A stretch of 64,000 nt of DNA from Deroplatys truncata. Lineage: Eukaryota > Arthropoda > Insecta > Mantodea > Mantidae. Positions within the stretch are counted from its first letter, which is position 1, and the number at the start of each line of letters is the position of its first letter. Below, in pieces: positions 11,801 through 24,878 of this stretch. The DNA lies in NCBI GenBank assembly GCA_030765065.1, contig CM060979.1, positions 13,235,001 through 13,299,000 of the forward strand, in the 5' to 3' direction. The position numbers and the translations under genes were made by a program. The notes under the pieces are model-generated. The model had not been told where the DNA came from. It saw only the letters and a program-made list of their open reading frames with translations, and made no database searches.

Positions 11801-14800
11801 CCTTTCTACCTTTCTTATCTCTCTTACTTTTCTAATCCATTTCTCTTTTACTTTCTTTAAGAACTCCCCCATATTCTTATTTTGCTTTTCTTTTCTCGTT
11901 AGCATTTTAATTGCTACTATTTTTCTATCCATTTTTCCCTATTTTTCTTCCCATACTTCTTGTCTACATTCTGCTAATTCTTTGCATTCTGTCATATAAT
12001 GCTCTGTGCTTTCACTGCCTCTGCATAATTCACAAATTCCGTGTTTTTTACCTCTTAGCCCTCTCAGATACATTGATCCTGTTCTCATCCATGCAAACGC
12101 TTCTTTTTCTGCTCTATTGCAATAATCCACATACCCTTCTCTTCCCCATTTTCTTTTTACTAATCTATAGAACCCTAGTGACTTTTTATTCTCTAAGCTT
12201 CCCCAAATCTCTTGTCTTTCTATGTGCTCCACTCTGTTTCTTACTGTTATCCAAAAACCATTGCTATTTCTTTCTCCTGTTCTCCAAATATCTCCCATTC
12301 CTATCTTCTCCATAATTTTTTCTATCCCTGTCCACCATCTATACCAACTCAGTATTTAAGTTCAGTATCTTCCAAAGATGTGACATGAAGATTTTCAATA
12401 AAATCCCTCCACCCCAAATTATCCTTTATATGAAGTATTAAAAAAAATTGTTTTTCTAAAAAATGGCTCTTAACGATTTTGATTAAAATGCTATGCATTT
12501 AATATATTTACTTCTTCTTTAACTGATTACCCTCCTCATTGTGGAACTTATACCCCCAAGGAGTTACAAGCCAATGCCTGTCGAGGAGCAAGAAAACTCT
12601 GGATCATAGCATATCCAGGATAGGTGATCAGCCTAATGCTTCGCATGGTGGTGAACAAGGGATAGGAAAATTCACAGATCAAATTATCCAATTCAGCACT
12701 CACCTAGCAACTAGGAAAAACATGAAAAACCCTTTGGTCAGATTGGTCAGCCCCTGAGGTTTGAACCTGGGACCTCCTGAATGCGGACTATAGACGTTAC
12801 CACCTGAGTCATACCGCTCTGTAAGATATTTACATAACAAACAAAATGTGTATGTTGAATTTTCTGGCGAATAGCCTGCAAAGACCTCTTCCTTTGGAAG
12901 GGATTTATATAATTTTGTAAAAGTGTAAACCATAAGATATAGATAAAAACTTACATCATGAAAATTGTAGACCCCTTTCAAGCACATAATTTATTTCAAA
13001 TAACTTTTTCTGCAGCATCAGCCATATCCAAGATTGGTTTGAATTTTAGTATTCTTTTAAAAAGCTGTCACAAAGGGATGTTATGGAATTTCAAGGTCAC
13101 ATATAGCAACACCCGACTATCAATTCTGCTGTCTGTATTCCCCTTGTACCTACAATGAAATGTGTAACGAGATTGCAAAGGTTTATTTCAATTAGCATGA
13201 AGTGATAGCAAAATAAGCTTTCATAGGAATAATTTGTAGTAGCTATATAAAAATAAATTATAGTGAGTAGAAAAGTCATGCGAATGTAACACATCAGATT
13301 TGAAAATTGAAGTAACTCTTAATAAATAGAGATAAATGGACAAATCTTGTTTTTTGTTTTGAAGTATTTTTGTTTCTGCATTATATAAAGCAATATCTTG
13401 AAAACTAAACTTTGTACAGGAATTAAAAAATTAACAAGCTTTCATAAAAAAATTAACAGTATTTTCACTCAAAAATACTGAAAATATTTGAGTGTTGCAT
13501 TACTAAGGCTTCTATATATCCTGGAAGTATGTACCCTCTACTTCCCGAGCTCACAGGTTCAAACTCGGTGGAGGGTAATGGATTCTTTTTTGGGCGTAAA
13601 AATCCTTAGCATGGATTCCTTCGGAAGGGAAGTAAAGCCGATGGTCCTATGTCATTCATTTACAGCACATAAAAGAACCTCAAGCCTGATAAAGAGGCCC
13701 CTGAGAAAAATTTCGTCTTTCATGCCTGATATAGAATGGGGCACTAAGAACCATAGCAGTTAAAGAGTATCCATAAAACTGAGTTTTTGGTAGTATGTAG
13801 GGGAACATGAGATTTTGTTACTGGAATTTTAAATAAATATTTGAAATACACTCCCTTTTCATGCCAGTGTGTGAAGGAAATTTAAAGAAACAGATTTTCT
13901 ATGTTTAAATATTTAATTTGAACAATTATAAAAATGTTGTGTGCAATGTATATTATGCTTCCATGCCATAAGATGCTGTTTGCTGAAAGCTGATGCAATA
14001 CCAAACTTGGTACTTAAGTTCAGCATCCTCTAAAGATGTAACAGGAAGATTTTCAAGAAAATTCCTCACCCCAAACTACCCTTTATATGGAAAATGTTTG
14101 GTTATCTTTTATTTTCTCAAAAATGGCTATAATGATTTTGATAAAAATAGTATGTGCTTAAGATATTTACAATGACAAATAAAATGTATATCTTTAATTT
14201 TCTGGAAATATCCTTGAAGTGCTTGTCATCCTGAATGGTTTTGTGTAATTGGTAAACCGCAAGAGATAGACTAAATCTTACTACATAAAAAATGTTTCGT
14301 TAAAGCACACAATTTATGTCACATAGCATTTTTTGTGCTATTAAGTATTTTTAAGATATCTTTGTTATTTGTTTGAATTTCCAAATTTATAGGTTTTTTT
14401 AAAGGTTAAGTCACTATTCGTTTTTTCTTCATTGTTGTGCAAAGAGCATGGAATTATAAAGACGTTACATAGTGATGGGCATTTTGAAATCTAACTCACT
14501 TTACCCTATTGTATCCTTCCTATGGTTACAATGAAATGTGTAAATGGCAAATGAAAGTTTATCTGTGTTAAGAAGAAGTAGATAGAAGAATAAGCTCTGT
14601 AAGAATAGTTTATAGAAAGTACTGTGAGTGCAACACATTAGATTTTTGCAGTTTGTAAACAGTTTGCATTTTCAGGAACTTCATGCACACTTAAATGGCT
14701 CACTCAGTAGTACCACTCTCAGAGAACTCTACAAGCTGAAGAGTAATGATGTCTGTGAAGCAGAATGGAGTGAATGGAAGGCTGTGATAGAACATGGAGA

Positions 14801-17800
14801 GAAAAGAACTTTGGAAGAGTAAGTGATTAACATCAATTGTATTATGCTTCAGAACTGTATTATTGTAACACAACATTGTGTCTTTTTCTTCCTTTTAGAT
14901 TTTATAAAATTAGGTACATAGAACATGAAAATTTATCATTAATTATATTGAGGAAGGAAGAATTCTTTTTGGTTTAAAGTTTGGATTAACCTAGAATGTA
15001 TGTACCACTGACATATTAAAATCCATGTATTTTGGTTATGTTCACTCAGTTCTAACGTATGGGATTCCAGTATGGGGCATGTCTTCAAATCTATGTGTAA
15101 TATTCAAACTACTAAAGAAAATACTAAAAATTGCAGCGGAATATATTGTATATGTTTTGACATTATTGTAACCCCACGTTGGTGCGGCAATTTGAAGTTG
15201 TATTAATGTTAATGTGTTTAACATTATTGTAGCCCCACGTTTGGGAGCCAATATGCGACGGTTGCTGCTTACGTAATTTGTGTTTTTGTATTTGTTAGCC
15301 CCACGTTGGGCGCCAATATGCAGCGGAATATATTGTATATGTTTTGACATTATTGTGATACGGTAATTTGTATCACAAATTACTCAAATGTAAATAATGA
15401 TTGTAATATGAATATGTATTTTTATGTGACATTGATTTCAGAGGTTTATTAATTGTAATTATTATTGGTAAATAATAATATACGGCTTTACTGAAACTGT
15501 CAATAATAACGCAATAATGCAGCGATGGGGTGAGTTGTTTATCATTACCGGGAACAAGGAAGTTACGTAATGTTTCGCGCCTTTTCGGTAGAAGCTTCTA
15601 GAACATTTCCTAAAGCATATGTATTCGTGGTTTTCATTGGATATTAAAATAGACGCTAATGTTGGCGTGTTTTATTAGCCAATAGCAGTTCATTTATAAT
15701 CTTTAGGCGTATCTTTATGCAGGCCTATAAATAGGGTAGGTTCGAGGTAGCTTGTCCCCAGTTCAACAAAATTCTCAATACCTTACACGTAGGTCGCACA
15801 GTTCATCAAAATTTCGTGTACACTACACGTCGTCAGTCAGTCCTTCAGTTCGTCAAGTTACGCGCAGCAAAAATCATTAAAGATCTAAAATATTATACAT
15901 TTAAATATACACAAAGTTGAAGTACGTGAGTTAAAAGTGATAAGTAAGAAGTTATTACAAACAGTTTCAGTTTGGCGAGTATCTAAATCAATATGTAAAA
16001 GTGTTCGTGAACGTGTTCGGCAATAAAAATTATAAAACAAATTTTCTTCATCAGTATAATTTCTGGATAAAAGATTCCTTTCCGCTTCACAACCTGTAAG
16101 AGATACATGTTCGACCCAAACAGCTAGCTGGAGGACATTTAAAGTGAATTATTTCAAAACTGATGCAAATTGCTACGCCAGATGGAGCTACAAACCAGAC
16201 AAATGAATGACGTCACAAGATGGCAACGCGTGAAGTAAACACACATACATAAACATCACAAGCACCAACATTATTTGTAATACCGTTACAAATTGGCTCC
16301 ACAACGTGGGGCTAACAAATACAAAAACATATGACGTAAGCAACATTTACCGTTGCAAAATCATAAAGCAAGCCCCTATAAGAACATATAGTAAAACAGT
16401 ATTTAGAGAATTAAAAGTCTTACCTCTCCCTTCTATATATATTCTTGAAACAAGAATAACAATCTCTTCAAAACAAATAGTATTTATCATACGCATGACA
16501 CCAGATCGAATCATGTACATGCTACATTTTGTCGTACAAATAAGAGTCGCAATAGCATCAGCCACAGGGGAACTTATTTATACAACGCATTACCTGACCA
16601 CTAAAAAGCATTGCTCTACAACAAATTTAAACAGTCAGTATCCAAAGTTCTGTTACAGCATATACTTTTAACATCCAGGAATATAAAGACATTAAATTGT
16701 AAATACTCTTACTCATTATATAATACCACTACTTGTAAACACTCTTACATACTTGTAAATATTGTTACTTGTTATCTAATTATATTGACGAAGCCATGAT
16801 TTATACGTAAATCCTACGGCGAATAAAGAATCTAATCTAATCTAAGAGCCTAGTGTTATTATTTTCACTGAGGTGTTCAATGACTACTTCTTTATCGACA
16901 ATATATTTTTCTATATTTTCAAGAATCCCATGAAGGTTTATAATCCCTTATTTAAAAACATATTTCATCACAATTAAAGACTTATTTGATAGGTTAGCCA
17001 GGGTATTCAGATTTTTAGTTGACTTTTTCTTTCACTGTTTCCAAAGTTCATATTTTTGTGTCTTTACTTTCTCATTACATGGAAATTACAGTTTTCAAAA
17101 GAGTTAAAAGCCAAGTTATTCAATGTGAAATCATGCAAGTCTTTGGTTATTTTCATGTGCAGGTCATACAATTGTATATCTATTTCTAGTATCTTGGTGT
17201 AATGATTTGATTTTTCAGTTTTTACTATTATATTTTATGCTGCTGCTGGTAATTCTGCTTAAATCTCATTATCTTCCAGACAAATATTGGACACACTTTT
17301 TTACTTTCTTTATTATGTATAGTAAGTAGGGGAAGTATTGTATTCCAACCAAAAATTCGATATCGAGATTTCACCAGGAATATATGTTTTGAGACCCCCT
17401 GAATTCAAAATAAGCATTTTTGGAAACATGTCCTTGTGTGTGTCTGTGTGTCTGTCTGTCTGTGAACAGCATAACTCAGAAACGAACAGTCCGATAAACA
17501 CCAGACTTGGTATTTAGGTTCAGTATCTTCCAGAGATGCGACACAAAGGTTTTCAAGAAAATCCCCCCACCCCAGATTACCCCTTTACATGGAAAATTTT
17601 TTGAAAATTTTAATTTTCTCAAAAATGGCTCTAACGATTTTGATTAAAATATCATATGTTTAAGATATTTTCATGACAAATGAAATGTATATCTCGAATT
17701 TTCTGGGAATGTCTCCAAAAGTATTCTTCATTGTGAATGACTTTTCATAACTGGTAAACCATAAGAGATAGACAAAATGTTACTACACAAAAAATGTAGA

Positions 17801-20800
17801 TTGCGTTAAAATACACAATTTATGTGATATACATTTTTTTTGTTGAGTGAACCAATTTCTAGATATTGCTTGTTATTCTCTTGTTATTCCCACAGCTCTT
17901 AAAAAATTTGACTGTCGCTTAAATACTACAATTCCCCTTGCATCTACAAGAAAATTAGCAATAAGATTAACATCTCAATTAACATGAAGCATATGGAGAA
18001 TAAGCGTTTGTAAAAATAGTTTGTACAAGAGTAGAGAGTCATGTAAGTGTTGGAGTAACATTATTGCTTACGTAATATGTTTTTACGTAAATTATTAGAA
18101 CTTGAAGATCTTATATTGTGCTGCTTTTGTTTTGTTTGGTTACATAATTTTAACTGCCCCACGTATGGGAGCCAATTTGTAGTAACATTATTGTTTGTTT
18201 GTTTACATCAGTGTTGAAGCCATCTTGTGACGTCATTCATTTGTTCGGTTTGTAGCTCCATCTGGTGTTAGCAATTTGCAGCAGTGTTAGTGTTCGAAAG
18301 AATGCGACTGTTATTTGATTTAAATTTTGTTTACTGTCTTCCGGCTAGCTATTATGTCTCGGTCGAACATGTTTCTTGATCAGGGTTGTGTAAACGGAAA
18401 GGAATCTTTTATCCAAAAATTACACTGATGAAGAAATTTGTTTTACACATTTATTGTCGAACACGTTAACTATCACATTTATACATTGATCTTAACACTC
18501 GCCAAACTGAAACTGTTATAATAACTTCTTACTTATCACTTTTAATTCACGTACTTCAATCTTTTGTATAATTAACCTTACAATACTTTAGATCTTTCAT
18601 AATTCTGCTGCGCGTAACTTGTGAATCTATATCCGATGTATGACGAACTGACTGACGACGACGTGTAGTGTACAAAGAGTTTTGATGAACTGCCCGACTG
18701 AAGGCGACGTGTAATGTACTAAGAATTTTGATGAACTGGCCGCGATCTACCTCTGACTTGGCTTTTTATACACCCACTCCCTGATATGCCTAAAGATTAT
18801 AACTGAGTTACTATTGGCTAATAAAACGCGCCAACATTAGCGTCTATTTAAATATCCAATGAAAATTATGAATACATATGCTTTAGGGAGAACACATTCC
18901 AGAAGTTTCTACCGAAAATGCGCCAACATTACGTAACTTCCTCGTTTCCAATAATGATAAACAGCTCACCCCCTCGCTGCATTATTGCGCTATTATTGAC
19001 AGTTTCAGTAAAGCCTTATAAATTTACTTTCCAACAATATTTACAATCAATAAACATCTGAAATCAATGTCACATAAAAATGCATATTCATATTACAATC
19101 ATTATTTACATTTAAGTAATTTGTGATACAAATTACTGCATCAGTGTAACACATCAGATATTTTAGTTTTAAATATCTCTTGATATCGTCCTTTTTCCCA
19201 TTAAAGTTCTAAATTAGTGAAGTCATAAGACCGTTTATTTTGACTCATTTCATCTTGAAAATCTAACATGTTTTGCTTCAGCAGTATATCATTCATACAT
19301 TTTCACATTGGCTTGTCTAATTGATTTATTTATTTTTGATTGAGCATAATCTAAAATAGAGTTATCTCAAACAAACAGTCTTGATGAAAAATACCATCTT
19401 TCGTTCCTAAATTCTTATAAATTATTATATTTAACAGAGAAGGGAGAAGAAAAGTTAACATCTTTATATGAAATTCCAACACTCAAGTTAAATGATAACT
19501 TAGGAACCATGAGAGTACTTAAGATTTAGGAAGTTCAAGCAGCTTTTTCTCAAAGGGATGTTAATTTTAACTGAATACATACCTGTAGATATTGTATACT
19601 TCCAGTGAACTCTTTTATATGACTAGATTGTCTTTTATTTCAGTTTCATTAAGTGTACAGAGCGAGGTGGCTCTGTAGTAACATGTGAGGCTTGTTTTTG
19701 GGAGGTGCTGGGTGCAATTCCTGGGACTGGCCACTCTGACCATGGCTTTTTGTGGTTTTCCCAGTTGGCAAGATGAATGCTGGGGTAGTTTCTCTTCTAA
19801 AACAAATTTCTCTTTTCCTCATTTCGTGCTTCAGAAGATTTAGGGGCTGTGCAGTTTTGGACAGATATTGCAGATGCTTGCTTGTTGGGAAGTTCTTCTC
19901 GGTTCTGCCAGAGGGAAGCCTTCTCTGAGCCGCCTAGGAGGGTCAAACTCTCCCTGGTTCCGCCAGAGGGAAGCCTTCTCTGAGCACCTTGCTGATATGG
20001 CCAGGTCATGGAATCGTTAAGGGACCTCTGCAAATCTCTGTCAGCCGGCCTGCCTGCTACTATAGCCTCCTGAAGTTCCTTCATCTCATCCATTCCTCCT
20101 GGGGTTGGTATGCAGAAAAGATCCACATTGGGTCATGGTACGAGGTTTCTTCTGCGTTTCCTTGCCATTCAATCACTCATTCATTAAGTGTATAATCATA
20201 TTTTCTAATAAATATAACTAATAATAAAGAAATTACAACATTGTAATTCTTAGGGAAATTGTTAACATAAATATTATGGGATATTATAATTTCTTTAAGT
20301 TATCTTATTATCTTATATTACAATAGAGTTATCTTATAATTATCATATTTAACAGAATACATTCCTTGCTGAAAATTTCATATAATGTCTGACAAATTCT
20401 CTGATTTTTCCTTAGATGCTTTCAGATATTTGGCATTGCTCACTCTCTGACGTCATCACCAAGAGCTATATATAAAGCAACATGTGATGTAATCAAAGAA
20501 TTCGCAGAAGATGGTGTCATCTATCTCGAGTTAAGAAGCACACCTCGTGTTGTCCCAGGAATAATGACAAAAACTGAATATATTCAAGCTATTTTGGATG
20601 GTATCAGGTAAAATAATTTTAACATCTGCTTTCAGTATGGTTCACACACAAAAAGTGGTGAGAGAGAGAGAGAGAGGGAGAGGGAGAGAGAGAGAGAGAG
20701 AGAGGGAGGGAGAGGGAGGGAGAGAGAGACTGTTTTATTTAGTTAGCAATAGACGTCAGATAACTACAATGGCATGTACATCAGATAAGCATACAATTGT

Positions 20801-23800
20801 TTAAGATGATTTAATAGCATAAATACATATTATTCATAGTGAAAAGTGAGATATATGTTGATACAACTGAAAAACTACAATGATACACAACAGTAATAAT
20901 TCTAGATTACAAATGCATAAATGCATATTGGTCATTCAATAAAAACAATAAAAAAAGAAAATATACATACTGCATACGACTGAGGAATACAAAAACATTC
21001 AATAGTACCAACAGATTTAAATTAAAAGCAAACATTTAATAAAATTAGAATTTGCTTTCAAAATATTCCTGTATGGAATAATAAGGGTTAGCGAGGAATC
21101 TTTCATCAAATTTACATTTAAAACTTGTATGTGGTATATACAGGGTGAGCCAAAAGACTCCGAACCGCCTGCGTGGTGTTTTTCCTGTCCACATCCTCGG
21201 CGCTTGTTGCTGTCTGCTGCTATCATAGAAAGGCATGGATGAAACCGTACAACAATTTTTAAAACTACTTTTAAAGGCTTAACTTACCAACTTTATGAAA
21301 GGAGATGCTGAAGCTGGCCACCGTCGTCCATATTTTGGGGGGAATTTTCCAAACGATGACCGATGTCGTCTAATGTTTCTTAGTTAAGAACCATACGCGA
21401 TCTATTAGATTTCTTAGCCCGAACACTTCCTGTGGCCTGAAATTTATTGTAAAGCTCATGGATTGTTGTACGGCTGGGAACTTTTACACCTGGAAATCTT
21501 TCTGCAAATCGTACTTTCACTTGGCGAGTTAACCAAGTTAACACATACGAATCATAAATAAATACACGCTGTGCAGTAGAAAACATATACTGAGCTATAA
21601 TATACTTTGTGACTAAGTACAGGACAAAATAATAAATAACTTGTAATAACTGAACTACACCACATCACCGTCAACTCAAAACTGCACTTCCACTGTTCAG
21701 CAAAACCACAACAGCATGACTTTGTTTATAGCAGCAGTGTGTTATCATGTTTTTATCATATTTCTACATGCCCAGTGGATAAACACAGCGTAGCCAGTAA
21801 TATTGTTCAAAAAATACCCCTCTGGGGTAACTTAAAACGTAAAGTGTACAAGATAAACCCACACACCCTGGAAGAATTAAAACAAAATATCCGCCAGGAA
21901 ATTTCTCAACGTGAACTACGACGAGTGATGGATAGTTTCCTAAAGAGGCGCCAAAAATGTATGGATGACGATGGTGGCCAGTTTCAGCATCTCCTTTTAT
22001 AAAGTTGGTAAGTAAAGCCTTTAAAAGTAGTTTTAAAAATGTTGTATGGTTTCATCCGCACCTTTCTATGATGGCGGCAGACAGCAACGAGCACCAAGGA
22101 CGTGGACAGGAAAAACATCACGCAGCTGGTTCGAAGTCTTTTCGCTCACTCTGTATATATGGTATATATGTGACATTTTATTTTGTTGTTTCTAAAACAG
22201 TGAATTAAAAATTCTAATTTTTGATGTTTGTTAATTCTTAATTAGATATATGAATTTTCTATCTCTGGATTATATAAGACAGAGAGAGGAGGGGGACAGT
22301 GATTTTTAAATTTTCTTTACAACTTAGATTCTTGATTATTTGTTTACTTTTGTGAATACAAAGAGAGGAAGTACACAGCAGTATTTACTTTCAGACTCTC
22401 ATGAACTCCTTATGAAAGCTGCAGCTATAAGCCAGGCATTGTTTCAAATGGTACCTTTTCACATTGTCTCTGATGAAGGAGATTTACATTAGTGACTTTG
22501 AGCCTCTCCCCACTGAGCGAGATGGCTCTGCAGTAATGTATGGGGACTGTATTCAGGAGGTCCCAGGTTGATTCCTGTTGGATACCACTATGACCTTGGG
22601 ATTTTTTTTTTTTTGCAGTTTTCCCATTTGGTACGCAAATGCTGGAGTGGATTATATAATGCTATGTATTTTTCTGTCATTTCATTCCCTTATCATCTTT
22701 CAGGGTTGAAGCGTTAGACGAGCATATGGCGGTGGAGTTTGCTTTGTGGAACCGTCTGCCCTGTTGTTCGGTGTGTGATGTCCATCATTGTTTCTCAGAT
22801 CTATGTTTAAAACTTTCCACCTGCTTTTGCACAATGGACTTTTTTTCAAAATTAATGCACTCTGAACATAAGGTACATAAAAGTTTCCCCTTTTCAGCCA
22901 CAAAATAATCTGTGAGAAACTCACAAACCCTTTGAATTGCATTTACAGCAATTTTTGGATTGCTGGTGTTCAGTAGATGTGAACTGCTCTGATTTAGATT
23001 GTATACTGACCATAAAACCATTAAACTTCATGCACAAGATGTTCATTGTTGCTAGAAATATTGTTTACTTCTGCATTGAATCTATTGTTAAATTTTAAAC
23101 AGGCAGTTAATTTCCAAGAATTATGCTTTATATTACATATTGTGCTTTATTTTTTAAAATTTTGCTTTATTGTGCTTTTAAAACTTATTTTTCCCAGGTC
23201 CTTGGACCTCCAAAATTATGTTCTGAGTAGTAACCATGTGTCGAAATCCCTGTTATGCGTTTGGGTTGTTCTGCTCATTAATTAACCATTTCATTCTCCT
23301 TTCATGTTCTTAATTTCTGACAAGAAAAGGGTTATGAGATTTTTAATGTAAAGTGTCTTAGTTTGGTAAATGTAAAGACTGAAGTGACCAATATACTGTG
23401 TTAGAATTGCCTTTATGTATTAACTTCTTTTCATATGTTGATGCAAGATGGACGTTAACATGGTTGGTTGGTTGCTAATGCTCAGCATATTCCATTTGCC
23501 TTTCCAGTAGCGCATTGAAAGTTTTGACACTTCTGTCTTGTTCATTGTAGAATCCTCCTCTCTACAAAGTACACAATTTGGAGTAGGACAGATGTTTAAT
23601 TTATGTAGATGGGCAGCCAACAATCATGTTCTGTATGTAATCAGATGTTAACATAGATATGCAAATATTTATATGAACTGCTTTGATTTTTCAGGGATAC
23701 AAACAATGAAACTATAATTGTGAAACTATTAATTTCATTAGATCGGAAACAAGGAAAGGAATCTGCTCTTGAAACACTTGAAGCAGTTCTTAGTATTTGG

Positions 23801-24846
23801 AAAGAACATGCTAATATTATTGTGGGCGTGGATCTTAGTGGTGATCCATCAAAAGGAAGTTTTGGTGATTACTTGCCACTCTTAGAGAGAGCCAGGCAAG
23901 AAGGACTGCAGATTGCAGTTCATTGTGGAGAGGTAAGTATTGTTTTATTTTAAATTTCTTTCCTTCTAAACATAAACATTCAATGCTCCAGTCTTCACCA
24001 TACTTGTGGAACTTTCTCCGCTGCTTGCTTGTAGTAGATAGAGGAGGTATCATATTTCACATTCACATAAAAATTTGTATCAAGATTTCACCTTTTTACT
24101 TTCTCTACTACATATAGTAAGTAGGGTAAGTAATGTATTCCACCCAAAAATTTGATACCGAAATCTCACCGGAAATACATATTTTGAGGCCCCTGAATCC
24201 AAAAAAAGCATTTTTGGAAACATATCCATGTGTGTGTGTCTGTGAACGGCATAACTCAGAAACGAACAGTCGGATAAACACCAAACTTGGTATTTAGGTT
24301 CAGTATCTTCCAGAGATGCGACACAAAGGTTTTCAAGAAAATCCCCCCACCCCAGATTACCCTTTACATAGGACATTTTTCGAAAATTTTAATTTTCTCA
24401 AAAACAGCTCTAACAATTTTGATTAAAATATCATATGTTTAAGATATTTTCATGACAAATGAAATGTATATCTCGAATTTTCTGGGAATATCTCGAAAAG
24501 TATTCTTCATTGTGAACGACTTTTGCATAACTGGTAAACCATAAGAGATAGACAAAATTTTACTACACAAAAAATGTAGATCGCGTTAAAATACACAATT
24601 TGTCATATACATTTTTTTTTGTTGAGTGAACCATTTTTCGAGATATTGCTTGTTATTCCCTTAAATTTTCCAATACTTATACTTTTTCTCAAATTCGTTA
24701 TTCATTTTTACTTTCTCTACTACGTATAGTAAGTAGGGGAAGTATTGCATTCCACCCAAAAATTCGATACCGAGATTTCACCGGAAATATATGTTTTGAG
24801 ACCTCCTGAATCCAAAAAAAGCATTTCTGGAAACATGTTCGTGTGT

Positions 24847-24878
<32 letters not shown>

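Larger units (their letters stand above)
11455..13310 (+). repeat. R1 repeat, copy 3 (split by a LINE and a SINE)
   Basis: Diverged R1 sequence is visible at 11455-11597, 12338-12511 and 12823-13310, in the correct order with the correct internal landmarks (GTGAACAACATAA, CCAACTTGG, TCAGTATCTTCC, AACACATCAGA). A minus-strand LINE fragment interrupts it after ATACCAACTTGG, and a minus-strand SINE interrupts it after a TATTTAC duplication. Confidence 0.7.
2599..14675 (+). other. ADAL: ADAL intron 1 (overview)
   Basis: A 12.1-kb intron. Recognised contents are tRNA-like SINE pieces (about 3000-3090 and 3370-3470), repeat S3 (4185-4590), a LINE (4976-5840), a hAT-like fragment (6040-6420), R1 copies (7111-8681, 11455-13310, 13985-14647), a trinucleotide microsatellite, S2 SINEs and a mariner (9867-10712). 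The stretches 2600-2990, 3480-4180, 4600-4975, 5841-6035, 6540-7105, 8815-9195, 9463-9865, 10713-11450 and 13311-13490 are AT-rich and I recognise nothing in them. Confidence 0.7.
15132..16357 (+). mobile_element. LTR-type insertion A1 (LTR with PBS modules on both sides)
   Basis: Flanked by AAAT at 15128-15131 and 16358-16361, inside LINE coding sequence that reads on across the join. From left to right: three inverted modules (15132-15192, 15193-15253, 15254-15318), each ending in the complement of a tRNA-Lys-like primer-binding site (for example GCCCCACGTTGGGCGCCAAT); a partial fourth module (15319-15353); a plus-strand LTR (15354-16290); and a plus-strand module (16291-16357) beginning AATTGGCTCCACAACGTGGG and ending GTTGCA. 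There is no gag or pol. The structure is unlike a solo LTR or a full element. Same family as A2. Confidence 0.75.
15010..16850 (+). pseudogene. LINE 3' fragment interrupted by LTR insertion A1
   Basis: Coding remnants on the plus strand: HSVLTYGIPVWGMSSN and LLKKILKIA (15038-15131), continuing after the insertion with LENKSYLSL/ELKVLPLPSIYILETRI (from about 16395) and LYNKFKQSVSKVLLQH. This is the C-terminal end of a non-LTR reverse transcriptase (V-x-YG-x-x-xWG block). The 3' end reads GCGAATAAAGAATCTAATCTAATC, a short TAATC-type tail. Frames are broken. Confidence 0.65.
14819..20415 (+). other. ADAL: ADAL intron 2 (overview)
   Basis: A 5.6-kb intron. It holds a plus-strand LINE (about 15010-16850) split by LTR insertion A1, an R1 copy (17301-19180) split by LTR insertion A2, and a SINE (19658-20179). 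14819-15005, 16851-17290, 19181-19640 and 20193-20415 are AT-rich with nothing recognised. Confidence 0.7.
20608..23694 (+). other. ADAL: ADAL intron 3 (overview)
   Basis: A 3.1-kb intron with a (GA)n tract (20657-20730), a palindromic mariner (21141-22153), a SINE piece (22511-22660), a hAT-like N-terminal fragment (22700-23021) and a LINE C-terminal fragment (23420-23640). 20735-21140, 22156-22510 and 23050-23415 show nothing recognisable. Confidence 0.7.

Noticed and set aside
11911-12315. 134-codon plus-strand frame rich in Leu/Phe, looking like a membrane protein
   Set aside because: It is the antisense of a minus-strand LINE C-terminal frame with a zinc knuckle.
15042-15350. 102-codon minus-strand frame
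   Set aside because: Covers the PBS-module array of A1 and has no protein features.
15132-15353. Could the repeated PBS-like units be a CRISPR-like array?
   Set aside because: Units of 61-65 bp without fixed spacers, inside a eukaryotic LTR insertion, with PBS identity; not CRISPR.
15354-16290. Complete endogenous retrovirus or LTR retrotransposon with gag/pol/env
   Set aside because: No protease, RT, integrase or envelope coding sequence near any of the five LTR insertions.
16306-16671. 121-codon plus-strand frame
   Set aside because: Starts in the A1 tail and runs into a frameshifted LINE remnant; no intact domain.
19797-20126. 109-codon minus-strand open frame
   Set aside because: Lies within a SINE bounded by a 13-bp target duplication and has no relatives that I recognise.
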